A DNA stretch of 64,000 nucleotides from Pedobacter arcticus A12 (GCF_000302595.1 NZ_JH947125.1:260884-324883), one strand, 5' to 3'; shown: positions 51,541 through 61,813, counted from the first letter of the stretch. Made by a program: numbers and translations. The notes: generated by a model from the letters alone, not told the origin.

Positions 51541-52852
51541 ATTTTTTAAGTGCTTCCCGGTAAGTTTTTAAGCATCGCTCACGAGCCATTTTATGGTCAA
51601 CAATGGGTTTAGGATATTTAAATACATCATCAAATTCTGGAATCCATTTTTTAATATATTTCAAATCCTTATCAAACTTTTTTAACTGCTCATGCGGATT
51701 AAAAATTCGGAAATAAGGAGCAGCATCAACACCGCTTCCCGCCGCCCATTGCCATCCACCAACATTGCTTGAAAGTTCATAATCCAATAGTTTCTCTGCA
51801 AAGTAATGCTCGCCCCAGCGCCAGTCAACCAGTAGATGTTTGGTTAAAAAGCTAGCCACCACCATACGTACGCGGTTGTGCATAAACCCGGTTTGGTTTA
51901 ATTGTCGCATTCCAGCATCAACCATGGGGTAACCCGTTTTTCCCTCGCACCAGGCTTTAAATTCTGTTTCGTTATTTCGCCACTTAATTTGGGCATACTC
52001 TTTTCTAAAAGATGCTGTGGCCGAATGCGGGAAATGGTAAAGAATGGTAAAGTAGAAGTCACGCCAAATTAATTCGCTGAGCCAAACGCTGCTTTTTTGT
52101 GCTAGGGCAGTAGCAACTAATTCACGAATACTTACAGTGCCAAATCGTAAATGAACGCTGATGTGCGAAGTTGCATCCATAGCAGGGAAATCCCGATCAT
52201 GACCGTAATCCTTCAAAATTGATTTGTATTCTTTATTGGGAAAAGGAATTTTGCTCTCTTGAAAGCCAAGATTGTTGAGGCCTGGCAATATACACGGCTC
52301 AATCTTTAAAAAGTTTTCACTGTACTTTTCTGTAGGATAAGCCTTGTAGTGAAAAGGCCTTAGTTTAGCCAAATATTTGTTTTTAAACGGAGTAAAAACA
52401 ACGTAGGGTTTTCCATCATCTTTTAAAACTTCATCTTTCTCAAAAATGCACTGGTCTTTAAAAGTTTTAAATTTGATTTGATTTTTCTCAAAAAAGCATT
52501 TTAAATCGCTGTCTCTTTTAATGGCATAAGGTTCATAATCGTGGTTAGTGTAAACTTCTGTAACTGAATAATCCTTTATTAAATTCTCCCAAACTTGGTC
52601 GGGTTTGCCATGCAAAACCAAAAGACTTGTGCTGTGTTTTTCTTCCAGTTCTTTTTTGATAGCAACTAATTCTTTATAGATAAAAGTAATCCTAGCATCG
52701 GCCTTATCATTTAATTTGTCTAGAATGTCAGTATCAAAAATAAAAATCGGTAAAACTTTAAAGCCACTTTTTAATGCGTGGTATAAGCCTGCGTTATCTG
52801 CTAATCTTAAATCTCGTCTGAACCAAAAAATTACAATTTTTTCTCTACCCAT
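51539..52852 (-). CDS. Deoxyribodipyrimidine photolyase (cryptochrome/photolyase family)
   Basis: A 437-residue light-driven DNA repair enzyme. The N-terminal antenna domain begins IVIFWFRRDLRLADNAGLYH. The FAD domain includes LSELIWRDFYFTILYHFP, TGYPMVDAGMRQLNQTGFMH and NRVRMVVASFLTKHLLVDWR, and GGWQWAAGSGVDAAPYFRIF is the classical signature. It would repair cyclobutane dimers. The start overlaps the stop of the TIGR01777 gene by eight bases, so the pair is translationally coupled; that pairing is frequent in Bacteroidota. Confidence 0.93.
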   Translation of the reverse strand: MGREKIVIFWFRRDLRLADNAGLYHALKSGFKVLPIFIFDTDILDKLNDKADARITFIYKELVAIKKELEEKHSTSLLVLHGKPDQVWENLIKDYSVTEVYTNHDYEPYAIKRDSDLKCFFEKNQIKFKTFKDQCIFEKDEVLKDDGKPYVVFTPFKNKYLAKLRPFHYKAYPTEKYSENFLKIEPCILPGLNNLGFQESKIPFPNKEYKSILKDYGHDRDFPAMDATSHISVHLRFGTVSIRELVATALAQKSSVWLSELIWRDFYFTILYHFPHSATASFRKEYAQIKWRNNETEFKAWCEGKTGYPMVDAGMRQLNQTGFMHNRVRMVVASFLTKHLLVDWRWGEHYFAEKLLDYELSSNVGGWQWAAGSGVDAAPYFRIFNPHEQLKKFDKDLKYIKKWIPEFDDVFKYPKPIVDHKMARERCLKTYREALKK

Positions 52853-53750
52853 AAATTTCCTGCAATGCTTTATCTATAGTTGGGTAAGCGAATCCGAATC
52901 CAATTTCCTCAATTTTCTGGGTACTCATTTTAGTGCTTCCCAAAACCACGGCACTCATTTCTCCTAAAGCTAATTTTAGCGCAAAAGCAGGGACATTAGG
53001 TAGCCATAAAGGTTTTTTTAATTGCTTTGCGATAGCTTTTGTAAGTTCGGCATTTGTTAAAGGATGTGGGCTACACATATTAAAAGCACCAGTTATAAAT
53101 TCGTGTTCAATACCAAAAAGGTACATATCTGTTACATCTTTTAGGTGGATCCAAGAAATCCATTGTTTACCGTTACCGAGTGGAGCTCCAAAGCCATATT
53201 TTATAGGTTGTGCAATTTTTTGTAATGCACCGCTGTATTTGTCTAAAATTACACCTGTTCTAAACTTAACTATTCTTAACCCTAATTTGTTTCCTTCATC
53301 TACAGCTTGTTCCCACTTGATGCAGCAATCTCCTAAAAAGTCATTCGCTGGTGTGGATTCTTCAAACATCAGTTGATCATCTCGATCGCTGTAGTAGCCT
53401 GCGGCAGATGCAGAAACGATAGATTTTACTTGATGATTTTCTTGTTGGAGTAATTTATAAATCAGTGCGATAGATTCTGTTCGACTGTCAATGAGTTCTT
53501 TTTTTCTTTTATCCGTCCAGCGTTCGTCGGCGATGCCGGCACCAGCTAAATGTACAATTGTATCAACCCCTTGAATGCAATTAGGGTCAATCTCCTGCTT
53601 TTTAACGTCCCATTTAAAAGTATTATAGGGAGAATGATGAGATGGATTTCTGCTCAGCAAAACGACTTCATGCCCGTTTTGGATAAGCGCTTTGCTCAAA
53701 TCTTTGCCAACAGTTCCAGTTCCGCCAGTAATTAAAATCTTTTTGCCCAT
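52845..53750 (-). CDS. TIGR01777-family NAD-dependent epimerase/dehydratase-like protein
   Basis: A 301-residue extended-SDR protein. The nucleotide motif is ILITGGTGTVGKDLSKALIQ; the family signatures GADTIVHLAGAGIADERW-like (here VDTIVHLAGAGIADERWT) and SASAAGYYSDRDD are present, and the C-terminal DUF1731-like part contains NVPAFALKLALGEMS. Members resemble the cell-division-linked SulA-type epimerases, but the reaction is unknown. It overlaps the photolyase gene, so a joint response to light or DNA damage is conceivable. Confidence 0.88.
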   Translation of the reverse strand: MGKKILITGGTGTVGKDLSKALIQNGHEVVLLSRNPSHHSPYNTFKWDVKKQEIDPNCIQGVDTIVHLAGAGIADERWTDKRKKELIDSRTESIALIYKLLQQENHQVKSIVSASAAGYYSDRDDQLMFEESTPANDFLGDCCIKWEQAVDEGNKLGLRIVKFRTGVILDKYSGALQKIAQPIKYGFGAPLGNGKQWISWIHLKDVTDMYLFGIEHEFITGAFNMCSPHPLTNAELTKAIAKQLKKPLWLPNVPAFALKLALGEMSAVVLGSTKMSTQKIEEIGFGFAYPTIDKALQEIYG

Positions 53751-53822
53751 AGTTGAATAACCAAAGAATGTTCATTTGGTTTTAAAGGCGTAAAAAATCA
53801 TGCCCAATAAATCCTTTAAGGA

Positions 53823-54251
53823 CTAACTGTTGATGTAATTTTCCAGATTTTGGATGGTAGCCTTTTGGTCTTCGATAATAAACTTAACCACATCACCAAT
53901 AGATACCATTGCAGTTAACTTTCCGTTTTCCACAACTGGTAAGTGACGGATGTGTTTATCTGTCATTACTTGCATGCAATGTTCTAACGTTTGTTTTGAA
54001 TTAATTGTAATAGGGGAAGGGGTCATTACGCTATCAATACGCACCTCTCTTGACGATTTACCTTTTAAAACTACCTTTCTGGCGTAATCTCTTTCAGTAA
54101 AAATACCTATTAAATTGTCGTTTTCTGTGATTAAGATAGCGCTGATGTTTTTACTATTCATGATTTCCAACGCTTCATAAACCATGGAAGAAGGCGCTAT
54201 GGATATAACCTGTATTTCCTTATTGCTTAAAATTTGATGCACTGTGCTCAT
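53823..54251 (-). CDS. Tandem CBS-domain protein
   Basis: A 142-residue cytoplasmic protein made of two CBS domains (about residues 8-65 and 75-135). They bind adenine nucleotides and sense energy state. Visible parts are SSMVYEALEIMNSKNISAIL, GIFTERDYARKVV and VMTPSPITINSKQTLEHCMQ followed by HIRHLPVVENGKL. No catalytic or DNA-binding domain is attached, and it stands alone. Its partner is unknown. Confidence 0.92.
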   Translation of the reverse strand: MSTVHQILSNKEIQVISIAPSSMVYEALEIMNSKNISAILITENDNLIGIFTERDYARKVVLKGKSSREVRIDSVMTPSPITINSKQTLEHCMQVMTDKHIRHLPVVENGKLTAMVSIGDVVKFIIEDQKATIQNLENYINS

Positions 54252-54419
54252 AAAAGGTTGATTTTTGGTGTTACTAAAAGTAACGAAAAAAAATTACATT
54301 CAAATAATGCCCTTTTACATTTGTACGTATCGCGAGTTGTTAAAGAAATTGGAAGCTTTTAGTGTAAGTTTTTTTACCTGTCGATTTATAGCTGGTAATT
54401 TTTAAAAAACCGATCGCTA

Positions 54420-55865
54420 TTAAACCCCGTTAAAGTTCACAATCCTTTTAGCCATTCCGTTAAAAATAAAAAGGTGGAAAGGCCCCATGAGCCACCAGTA
54501 AGCCCTGCCCCAAAGTCCGTTAGGCCTAAAAGTTGCCGTTTGTTTTAGGTATTGGTGACTGCCCCGCTCAATAACCTTAAATTCTAGCCAGGCTTCGCCC
54601 GGAAGGCGCATTTCTGCATAAAGCAACAGTCTTTTCGTTTGTTTATCGGCCAAAAGCACTCTCCAAAAATCGAGTGCATCACCTGCTATAATTTCGCTTC
54701 CACTTCTTCTTCCCCTTCTAAGTCCTACGCCACCTACAAATTGATCTACTAAACCTCGCAAACCCCAAAGCCAGTCTAAGTAATACCAGCCTCTTTTACC
54801 GCCAATGGCCCAAATATTTTTCAGCACTTCATTGCTGTCTTTTTCAAAATTTAGTTTTACCTGATAGTGGACCGTACCTTTTTGTGGAACTTCAATTTGA
54901 TCCATAAAATCAGTATCCAAATAACCTTTGTTTAAAGCATCTCGCCAGCTAGATACGATAGAGTTCTGTTCTATTTTTAAAAAAGCATAGCCGAGTGCCT
55001 GTTGGTAAGTAGCACACTGATGTGGGATAACATCGAGGATTTTATGGTCGTGGCATACGACCTCATTTTTCATGCTTTCCACTAAACTACTTGCAATATT
55101 ATAATTGACCGATGTGACAATATTTAGCCAATAAGATGAAAGTCGGGGCGTTAATACGGGGATGGTTAGGATATAACGTTTAAGCTTTCGAGCTTTTGCG
55201 TAGCCCAGAAGCATGTTTTTATAGGTCAGAATATCAGGTCCACCGATATCAAAAGTTTGGTTAAAAGTTTTTTCGTTAACTAAAACCTTTTCCAAATAAA
55301 AGAGAACATCTCGGATGGCTATCGGTTGACATTTTGTGTGTAGCCACTTTGGCGCAACCATTACAGGTAGTTTTTCTGTTAAATCGCGTATAATTTCAAA
55401 AGATGCACTACCGGAACCTATAATAATTGCAGCTCTAAGAAAAGTATGGGGTATGCTGCTTTTTTTAATAATCTCTTCCACCGCTAACCTTGATTTTAGA
55501 TGCTCAGAAAGTTGCTCATCATTAACAATCCCGGTAAGGTAAATAACCTGTCGACAATTTGTTTGCTCTAAGACCTTAACAAAATTTGTAGCTGATAGAA
55601 CCTCAAGACTTTTAAAATCAGAACGGCTGTTGCCCATAGAATGCACTAAGTAGAAAGCGGCGTCTATATCTTTTGGGATTCCATTTAGCGAGTCATCTAT
55701 TAATAAATCGCCCACAATTAAATGAGTGTTTTTGTTCGCTTTTAAACTTTGTTTTGTTCGGCGCTCATCACGTACCAAACAGTAAACTTCATGACCTGCT
55801 GCTTCTAAAATAGGTAATAATCTTGCTCCAATATATCCGTTTGCACCGGTTAGCAGTATTTTCAT
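54420..55865 (-). CDS. SDR oxidoreductase fused to a DUF2867 domain
   Basis: A 481-residue protein. Residues 1-~290 form an atypical SDR/NmrA-like Rossmann domain (ILLTGANGYIGARLLPILEA, AFYLVHSMGNSRSDF). Residues ~330-480 are the DUF2867 domain (IWAIGGKRGWYYLDWLWGLR, ALDFWRVLLADKQTKRLLLY, RGSHQYLKQTATFRPNGLWG). Such fusions are found in many Bacteroidota and Proteobacteria; the reaction is unknown. It stands alone, and its promoter region abuts a strong terminator. Confidence 0.9.
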   Translation of the reverse strand: MKILLTGANGYIGARLLPILEAAGHEVYCLVRDERRTKQSLKANKNTHLIVGDLLIDDSLNGIPKDIDAAFYLVHSMGNSRSDFKSLEVLSATNFVKVLEQTNCRQVIYLTGIVNDEQLSEHLKSRLAVEEIIKKSSIPHTFLRAAIIIGSGSASFEIIRDLTEKLPVMVAPKWLHTKCQPIAIRDVLFYLEKVLVNEKTFNQTFDIGGPDILTYKNMLLGYAKARKLKRYILTIPVLTPRLSSYWLNIVTSVNYNIASSLVESMKNEVVCHDHKILDVIPHQCATYQQALGYAFLKIEQNSIVSSWRDALNKGYLDTDFMDQIEVPQKGTVHYQVKLNFEKDSNEVLKNIWAIGGKRGWYYLDWLWGLRGLVDQFVGGVGLRRGRRSGSEIIAGDALDFWRVLLADKQTKRLLLYAEMRLPGEAWLEFKVIERGSHQYLKQTATFRPNGLWGRAYWWLMGPFHLFIFNGMAKRIVNFNGV

Positions 55866-55944
55866 ATACTAATAACAATAAAAAGGGCTGAGGGTTTTAG
55901 GAATTTGGTTTTTCTGGGGATGTTTGCTAAACTTATAAAAAGAT

Positions 55945-55976
55945 AAAAGCGAAGTTTAATTAAAAACTCCGCTTTT
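55945..55976 (-). terminator. Terminator of the rlmN-comF-lipoprotein operon
   Basis: AAAAGCGAAGTTT (55945-55957) pairs with AAACTCCGCTTTT (55964-55976), with one mismatch. Read on the minus strand, it lies ~70 bases after the lipoprotein stop at 56046 and is followed by ATCTTTTTAT. Confidence 0.65.
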
Positions 55977-56045
55977 ACTAATCTAAATTAACGCTCTCAG
56001 ATAATTATACGGTAGCGTATTTTAAAAGGTTACAAAATGTTTTTT

Positions 56046-57425
56046 TTATTTTTCGTAACAACCTAATGTTGATGGGAAAACTCTTGCTTTTTGCAAAATA
56101 TCTTTGTTTAAATACGTTGTAAAATAAGTGTGAGCACTTAAATCTTTACCCTTGTCATTTGCCGGACTGTTGCTTACAAGTTGATAGTTTTCTTTTCGGG
56201 TATTGATAAAGAAAGGGTCATCGTTATAAAAGTTGCTTGCGCCAAGTTCTTGTTTATCTGTTCTGATGCTGTTGTTTTGAAAATCCTGCACAAAGGCTAA
56301 ACTTCCTTTTTTATCGAAACCTAACTCTCGCGTTAAACTGCCGAATATGATATTGTTAATAAACTGTGTTTTTAATTCGCGAATTTTAGATAAATCGGTA
56401 TTTAAATAATCTGTAAAATAAACAGATGGCGTTTTGCGTGGAAAGTTGAAATTATAATTTGCTAAGGTATTTTGATAGAAATTAAAATCTCCACCATAAA
56501 AACCTGCCACCAAATATTGTCCACAGTTGTAGATTAAATTATTGATTGCAGTTACGCTTGCGTTATAACCCAACACTCCGGCAACTTGATGATTTTTAAT
56601 GATGGAGTTGGTTAACAGAAGTTTTGGGTTGGTGTTACTACTTAAAGAATCAACGGTTAGCCCCACCAAGGCATTTTTTATAGTGCAGTAATTTAAAGCA
56701 TTGTTAATGCTTGATGCTAAGAACTGAACCCCGTCCCATTGGCCTGGTTCATCATTGTAGATGCGTTCCTGCCTATCGCTGGTAAACGTAATGCTATCTG
56801 TTAGTGTGCCGTGTGCTTTTAAAGTGCCAGCAATGGCTAAACTAGCGCTTTTATGGAAGTATAGTCTGGCGCCCGCTTCTAACGTTAAAATCGTGTTTTT
56901 GGCAACAGTTGCGTTATTGTAAATAATATAAGGTTTGCCTTTGGTAAAGGTTGTGTTGGCACTAATGGTTTCGTTATTTAAGTAAATGGCGTTTTGCCCG
57001 TAAGCAGCTAAAGGGATTTTTTGCTGATTTCCGTTTAAATTGATCTGAATTTCATCTTCAACCAAAAACGGTTGATCAACCGAAGTAGGGTCTATAAAAG
57101 CCTTTACAAAAACGTAGATAGAATCATTTCCTCTTATTTTTAAATTATTGATGGCGCTTGCAGGCGTTCCATTAATATTGATTTTAAACGGAGAAGATGG
57201 ACCGCCTAGTAACTGGATATTGGAGATAATTACACTGTTTTTATTGTAATTGAATATTTTTAAGGTTCTATTGGTGGTGCCCGTACTGGTAAATACGGTG
57301 TCAAAAAGTAAAGAATCTGTAGAAAATTGAAGCTTTGTATCGGCGTTTGTATCAATATCATCTTCTTTTCTACAGGAGAAAAGTACGGTGATTAAGAGTA
57401 GGGCAAGAGCTAATTGTTTAACCAT
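56046..57425 (-). CDS. Lipoprotein with predicted right-handed beta-helix
   Basis: About 459 residues. The lipoprotein signal is LALALLLITVLFSCRKEDD. An Ig-like domain (~30-150; NRTLKIFNYNKNSVIISNIQ) is followed by beta-helix-type short repeats (~185-400: NATVAKNTILTLEAGARLYF, NALNYCTIKNALVGLTVDS, NPKLLLTNSIIKNHQVAGV), as in parallel beta-helix surface proteins. Function is unknown, possibly glycan binding. The start is the ATG at 57425. It is 17 bases downstream of the ComF-like gene. Confidence 0.85.
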   Translation of the reverse strand: MVKQLALALLLITVLFSCRKEDDIDTNADTKLQFSTDSLLFDTVFTSTGTTNRTLKIFNYNKNSVIISNIQLLGGPSSPFKININGTPASAINNLKIRGNDSIYVFVKAFIDPTSVDQPFLVEDEIQINLNGNQQKIPLAAYGQNAIYLNNETISANTTFTKGKPYIIYNNATVAKNTILTLEAGARLYFHKSASLAIAGTLKAHGTLTDSITFTSDRQERIYNDEPGQWDGVQFLASSINNALNYCTIKNALVGLTVDSLSSNTNPKLLLTNSIIKNHQVAGVLGYNASVTAINNLIYNCGQYLVAGFYGGDFNFYQNTLANYNFNFPRKTPSVYFTDYLNTDLSKIRELKTQFINNIIFGSLTRELGFDKKGSLAFVQDFQNNSIRTDKQELGASNFYNDDPFFINTRKENYQLVSNSPANDKGKDLSAHTYFTTYLNKDILQKARVFPSTLGCYEK

Positions 57426-57442
57426 TTTTACAAAGATGCTTA

Positions 57443-58138
57443 TTATTCTGTGAAGGCAATGCCTACAATATGGATGTTTTTTATGCCGATATCCTGCAAA
57501 GCAATTACGCAAGCTTCTAAAGTTGCTCCCGTAGTTATCGTGTCATCTACCAATAAAACCGTGTCTAAATTAACCCCGTTTGATGAAGCGGAAAACACCT
57601 TTTGCATATTCTCAAATCTGTTGCTTCGGCTTTGTTTGGCTTGGCTTTCCCGTTCGGTATTTCTGCTCAAAATATCGGTATAAACCGGGATATTTAATAT
57701 TTCCGATAAACCGTTTGCAAAAGCTTCACTCTGGTTGTATCCGCGGGTCTGTAATTTATGTAGATGCAATGGTACAGGAATAATGGCTTCAGCTTCCTGA
57801 TATTGTGCCAGTTGTTTCAGTTCTTGGGCGTATAAGTTTCCAAGTGCAACTCCAACCTGTGGCTGTTTGTTATATTTTAGCTGATGCATGGCGTTTTGTA
57901 CCGTTCCACCTTTGTTGAAATACAAAAAGGCAGCGGCAGAACTGATATTTATCCTTCCCCAAAATTGCTTTGCCAATCGATTATCCGCATCTAAATGAAA
58001 GTTAGTATAAGGAAAATGGTGTAGGCAGGTGTTGCAGAAGTGGTTTTCCTGTTGAGATAGGGTAGTGCCACAAGCTTGGCAAACCTCCGGAAAAAACAGA
58101 GAACCAAAATCGTTGAGGTATTTGCCTATTAAGCTCAA
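57443..58138 (-). CDS. ComF-family phosphoribosyltransferase-like protein
   Basis: A 231-residue cytoplasmic protein. A Cys4 zinc-finger-like N-terminus (PEVCQACGTTLSQQENHFCN plus TCL) is followed by a PRTase-fold domain. The PRPP-binding motif is VLLVDDTITTGATLEACV, and the family segment TRGYNQSEAFANGLSEIL is present. ComF proteins are linked to DNA uptake in naturally competent species, but the reaction is undefined. It abuts rlmN with no gap, so co-transcription is certain enough to infer. Confidence 0.92.
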   Translation of the reverse strand: MSLIGKYLNDFGSLFFPEVCQACGTTLSQQENHFCNTCLHHFPYTNFHLDADNRLAKQFWGRINISSAAAFLYFNKGGTVQNAMHQLKYNKQPQVGVALGNLYAQELKQLAQYQEAEAIIPVPLHLHKLQTRGYNQSEAFANGLSEILNIPVYTDILSRNTERESQAKQSRSNRFENMQKVFSASSNGVNLDTVLLVDDTITTGATLEACVIALQDIGIKNIHIVGIAFTE

Positions 58139-59188
58139 TTATGCTCCTTCTTTAACGGCTAATTGCCCGCAAGCGGCATCAATATCTTTCCCTCTACTTC
58201 TTCTAATTACGGTGTTGATTCCTTGTTTTTTTAAGTAATTGGCAAAAATATCCAGTTTATCTTCCGTTGCGTTGGTGTAATCTGCGAAAGAAATGGGATT
58301 GTATTCAATGATGTTTACTTTGCAGGGAACGTGTTTACAAAACTTTGCCAAGTCCATCGCATCCTGTAAACCATCGTTTAAATCGTTAAAAACAATGTAT
58401 TCGTAGGTAACCGGGTTTTTCGTTTTGGAGTAATAATATTTTAAAGCTTCTGCCAAGGCTTCTAAAGTATTCTGCTCGTTAATGGGCATAATCTCGTTCC
58501 GCTTGGTGTCATCGGCAGCATGTAATGATAGGGCGAGGTTAAACTTCACTTCGTCATCTCCCAGTTTTTTAATCATTTTGGCAATACCGGCGGTAGAAAC
58601 GGTGATCCTTTTATACGACATGTTTAAACCATCTTCGGCCGTAATCCGATCTATAGATCTTAGTACATGAGCGTAATTTAATAAAGGTTCGCCCATACCC
58701 ATATAAACGATATTGGAAAGCGGAATGCCATATTTTTCGATAGCCTGTTGGTTAATTAAAACCACTTGGTCGTAAATTTCATCGGCAGTAACGTTACGTT
58801 TGCGCTCCATATAACCCGTTGCACAAAATTTACAGGTTAAACTGCAGCCAACTTGCGAAGAAACACAGGCCGTCATTCTTTCTGAAGTAGGAATTAAAAC
58901 ACCTTCAATCAGATGCGTATCATGTAGCTTAAATGTGTTTTTAATGGTTCTATCTGCACTGATCTGCGAGCTGTTGATTTTAACCGCATTGATCACAAAG
59001 TTTAAATCGAGTTGCTCACGTAAATTTTTAGAAAGATTGCTCATCTCCTCAAAGCTTCTTGCTGATTTTTTCCAAAGCCATTCGTAAACCTGATTGGCTC
59101 GGAAAGCTTTCTCGCCCATTTCGGTAAAAAGTACTTTAAGTTGTGGGAGTGTAAACGCCCTGATATCTTTCTTTTGCAGCTTTTCCAT
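58139..59188 (-). CDS. rlmN: 23S rRNA (adenine-C2)-methyltransferase RlmN
   Basis: A 349-residue radical-SAM enzyme that methylates 23S rRNA A2503 and tRNA A37. The CxxxCxxC cluster motif reads CSLTCKFCATGYM. The second catalytic Cys is in the C-terminal IDAACGQLA, and the SAM-binding region includes YMGMGEPLLNYAHVLR. Length and order are family typical. It is the first gene of the rlmN-comF-lipoprotein run. Confidence 0.96.
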   Translation of the reverse strand: MEKLQKKDIRAFTLPQLKVLFTEMGEKAFRANQVYEWLWKKSARSFEEMSNLSKNLREQLDLNFVINAVKINSSQISADRTIKNTFKLHDTHLIEGVLIPTSERMTACVSSQVGCSLTCKFCATGYMERKRNVTADEIYDQVVLINQQAIEKYGIPLSNIVYMGMGEPLLNYAHVLRSIDRITAEDGLNMSYKRITVSTAGIAKMIKKLGDDEVKFNLALSLHAADDTKRNEIMPINEQNTLEALAEALKYYYSKTKNPVTYEYIVFNDLNDGLQDAMDLAKFCKHVPCKVNIIEYNPISFADYTNATEDKLDIFANYLKKQGINTVIRRSRGKDIDAACGQLAVKEGA

Positions 59189-59551
59189 TATCGGCTCAAA
59201 ATTAACATTTTATAAGGGGAATTGGGAAAGATGAATTTATTTTACATTCAATCAAAATAAGCTACGAACGTAGATACATCAGCAGTTGAATTTTTTTCAA
59301 GAAAATCATGATGGAGAACTAACAGAACTAATTATTTCTGAAAAATTCAGCTAGCAAGACCGCCAGTTTTTTGAAGCTATCATGACAGTGCATGATGGTT
59401 AAGCATAAATCAATCCGTACATTGCAGAGTACCAATTAAATGTTCCCCCCACATTTTTTTAAGTTAAATCTTTTTAAGATTGATAATTAGCTTTTATAAC
59501 AAGCTTTTTTATTAAAAAGAAATATTGGTAAAAAATAAAAATCCGTTTTTC
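59189..59551. other. Divergent intergenic region upstream of GH92 and rlmN
   Basis: 363 bases without a gene. They must hold the divergent promoters of rlmN and the glycosidase genes. I see no convincing Bacteroidota -7 match, riboswitch or terminator. AT content rises toward the GH92 start (AATCTTTTTAAGATTGATAA). Confidence 0.6.
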
Positions 59552-61813
59552 ATGAAAAGTTTTAAGCTGAAGTTAGTTTTACTTTTAACCATATGTTTTG
59601 TTGCATTTACAGAACTAAATGCACAGGAGCAGGTTCTTACAAAATACGTTGACCCATTTATAGGTGCTACCGGTGAGGGCCATACTTTTTCTGGCGCTTC
59701 ATTACCTTATGGGATGGTGAAAATAGGACCAGATTGTGGCAAATTAAACGCTAATTCTGGTTATGACGGTGATGGGGAAATCAAAGGAGTTAGTCACGTA
59801 CATGTTAGTGGTACAGGTGGTCCGCCAAAATATGGAAATGTTTTGGTCGCTGCTACTTCAGGGCCGGTTGATATCATAAATTATGGTTCGCATAGAACAA
59901 ACGAAAGTGCAGCGCCTGGATATTATGCTTATCGTTCAAAGGAACATAATATAGAATCGGAATACACGGTAACACACAGTGTAGGCTTTCACAAATACAC
60001 TTTCGCTAAAAATCAAAAGCTCAATTTAATGTTTGATTTGGGTAGTTTTTTAGCAGGAGGCGATAATAAAAAATCAGGCGAATACAGCCAAGAATTAGTC
60101 GGCTCAGAGGTTAGGGTTATATCAGATACAGAAATAGAAGGCTATACCCGCATAAGATGGGGATGGAATGTGGGAGACGCCTATACCGTTTATTTTTATG
60201 CCGTTACCGATAAACCCGCTCAACAAACCGGCACTTGGAAATCGGGTAAATTAGACAAAAACAAAAAATCGCAATTTGATTCTCACGAACCTGTTGGGGC
60301 ATATCTCACTTTCGGGAGTAACAGCTCTGGGGAAGTTAAGATGAAGGTTGGAATATCATTTCTAAGCATAGGTAAGGCAAAACAGAATATAAAAAACGAA
60401 TTACCAGCATGGGATTTTGAAAAAGTAAAAAAAGATGCTTCTGATATTTGGAATGAAAAACTGAATAAAGTCGTAGTTAAAACTAAAAACGAAGATCAAA
60501 AGAAAATCTTTTATTCCGCTGTTTATAGAACGATGTTGATGCCGGTTAACCGCACTGGAGAGAATCCAAAATGGAAATCAGACGCTCCTTACTATGATGA
60601 TTTTTACTGTATTTGGGACACGTTTAGAGCAACCCACCCTTTGCTAACATTAATACAGCAGGATGAGCAGGTTGAAATGATTAACTCTTTGATTGATATC
60701 TACAAACAAGAAGGCTATGCACCAGATGCCAGAAGCGGAAACTCTACGGGAAGAACGCAGGGAGGTAGCAATTCTGACGTGTTAATTGCAGATGCCTTTG
60801 TCAAAGGACTAAAAGGCATCAACTACGAAGAGGCATTAAATTCAATGATTAAAAACGCGGAAGTTCCGCCCGGCGGAGACGAGCGTTTAATGGGAAGGGG
60901 TGGGATTAATGATTACAACAATTTAGGCTACGTTTCTACAGATTATGAAAGAGCAGGAAGCAGGACTATGGAGTATGCCTACAACGATTATTGCATTGCC
61001 ATTGTGGCTAAGGGGTTGGGTAAAGATGCGCTGTATGAAAAATATATCAATCGATCTAAAAACTGGGAAAATATCTGGAACAAAGACATTGAAAGCGATG
61101 GCGCAAAGGGCTTTATATGGCCAAAGCGGAAAGATGGGACATGGTCTAACAAGTGGAATGTACACAAAAGTGAAGGCTGGAGTGGTTGGCTTTATGAAGG
61201 TAATTCATGGGAATACTCATTATATGTGCCACATGACGTAGCAAGCGTTGTAGCAAAAGCCGGAGGAAAAGATGCATTTGTGAGCCGATTAGATACTTTT
61301 TTCACAAAAAACACACAATCCTTCCATCCTTGGTTAAACGATTATTATAATGTGAATAACGAACCAGGCTTTTTAACACCAACCCTCTACACCTATGCCG
61401 GCAAGTCTTATAAAACCAATGAAACCGTTAGAAACATCATCATCAAAAATTACACTTCAAAACCTGATGGGTTACCTGGAAATGATGACGCTGGGAGTAT
61501 GTCGGCTTGGTACATTTTTAATACCATAGGCTTTTTCCCAGTTGCAGGTCAGGATGTTTATATAATTACCGCTCCAATGTTTAATGAGGTAAGTTTAAAC
61601 TTAGGTAATGGAAAAACATTCAAAATTGTAGCAAACAAACTCTCAGCTAAAAACCTGTATATCAAATCAATAAAGCTGAACGGAAAATTTTTAGATAGAG
61701 CGTGGTTTAGGCATGAAGAAATAGAAAATGGCGGAGTAATGGAAATTGAAATGACCAATAAACCAATAAGTTGGGATAAGGTTTTGCCTCCTTCACTCAG
61801 CACAAATAAATAG
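59552..61813 (+). CDS. GH92 exo-alpha-mannosidase, exported
   Basis: About 753 residues: a signal peptide (KLVLLLTICFVAFTELNAQ), an N-terminal beta-sandwich and a C-terminal (alpha/alpha)6 barrel, as usual for GH92. Motifs include VDPFIGATGEGHTFSGASLP, YCIWDTFRATHPLLTLI, GYAPDARSGNSTGRTQGGSN and LPGNDDAGSMSAWYIFNTIG. GH92 enzymes are calcium-dependent exo-alpha-mannosidases acting on yeast mannan or N-glycans. The start is the ATG at 59552 (the upstream TTG adds an unlikely nine residues). The GH2 gene follows after 33 bases. Confidence 0.94.
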   Translation: MKSFKLKLVLLLTICFVAFTELNAQEQVLTKYVDPFIGATGEGHTFSGASLPYGMVKIGPDCGKLNANSGYDGDGEIKGVSHVHVSGTGGPPKYGNVLVAATSGPVDIINYGSHRTNESAAPGYYAYRSKEHNIESEYTVTHSVGFHKYTFAKNQKLNLMFDLGSFLAGGDNKKSGEYSQELVGSEVRVISDTEIEGYTRIRWGWNVGDAYTVYFYAVTDKPAQQTGTWKSGKLDKNKKSQFDSHEPVGAYLTFGSNSSGEVKMKVGISFLSIGKAKQNIKNELPAWDFEKVKKDASDIWNEKLNKVVVKTKNEDQKKIFYSAVYRTMLMPVNRTGENPKWKSDAPYYDDFYCIWDTFRATHPLLTLIQQDEQVEMINSLIDIYKQEGYAPDARSGNSTGRTQGGSNSDVLIADAFVKGLKGINYEEALNSMIKNAEVPPGGDERLMGRGGINDYNNLGYVSTDYERAGSRTMEYAYNDYCIAIVAKGLGKDALYEKYINRSKNWENIWNKDIESDGAKGFIWPKRKDGTWSNKWNVHKSEGWSGWLYEGNSWEYSLYVPHDVASVVAKAGGKDAFVSRLDTFFTKNTQSFHPWLNDYYNVNNEPGFLTPTLYTYAGKSYKTNETVRNIIIKNYTSKPDGLPGNDDAGSMSAWYIFNTIGFFPVAGQDVYIITAPMFNEVSLNLGNGKTFKIVANKLSAKNLYIKSIKLNGKFLDRAWFRHEEIENGGVMEIEMTNKPISWDKVLPPSLSTNK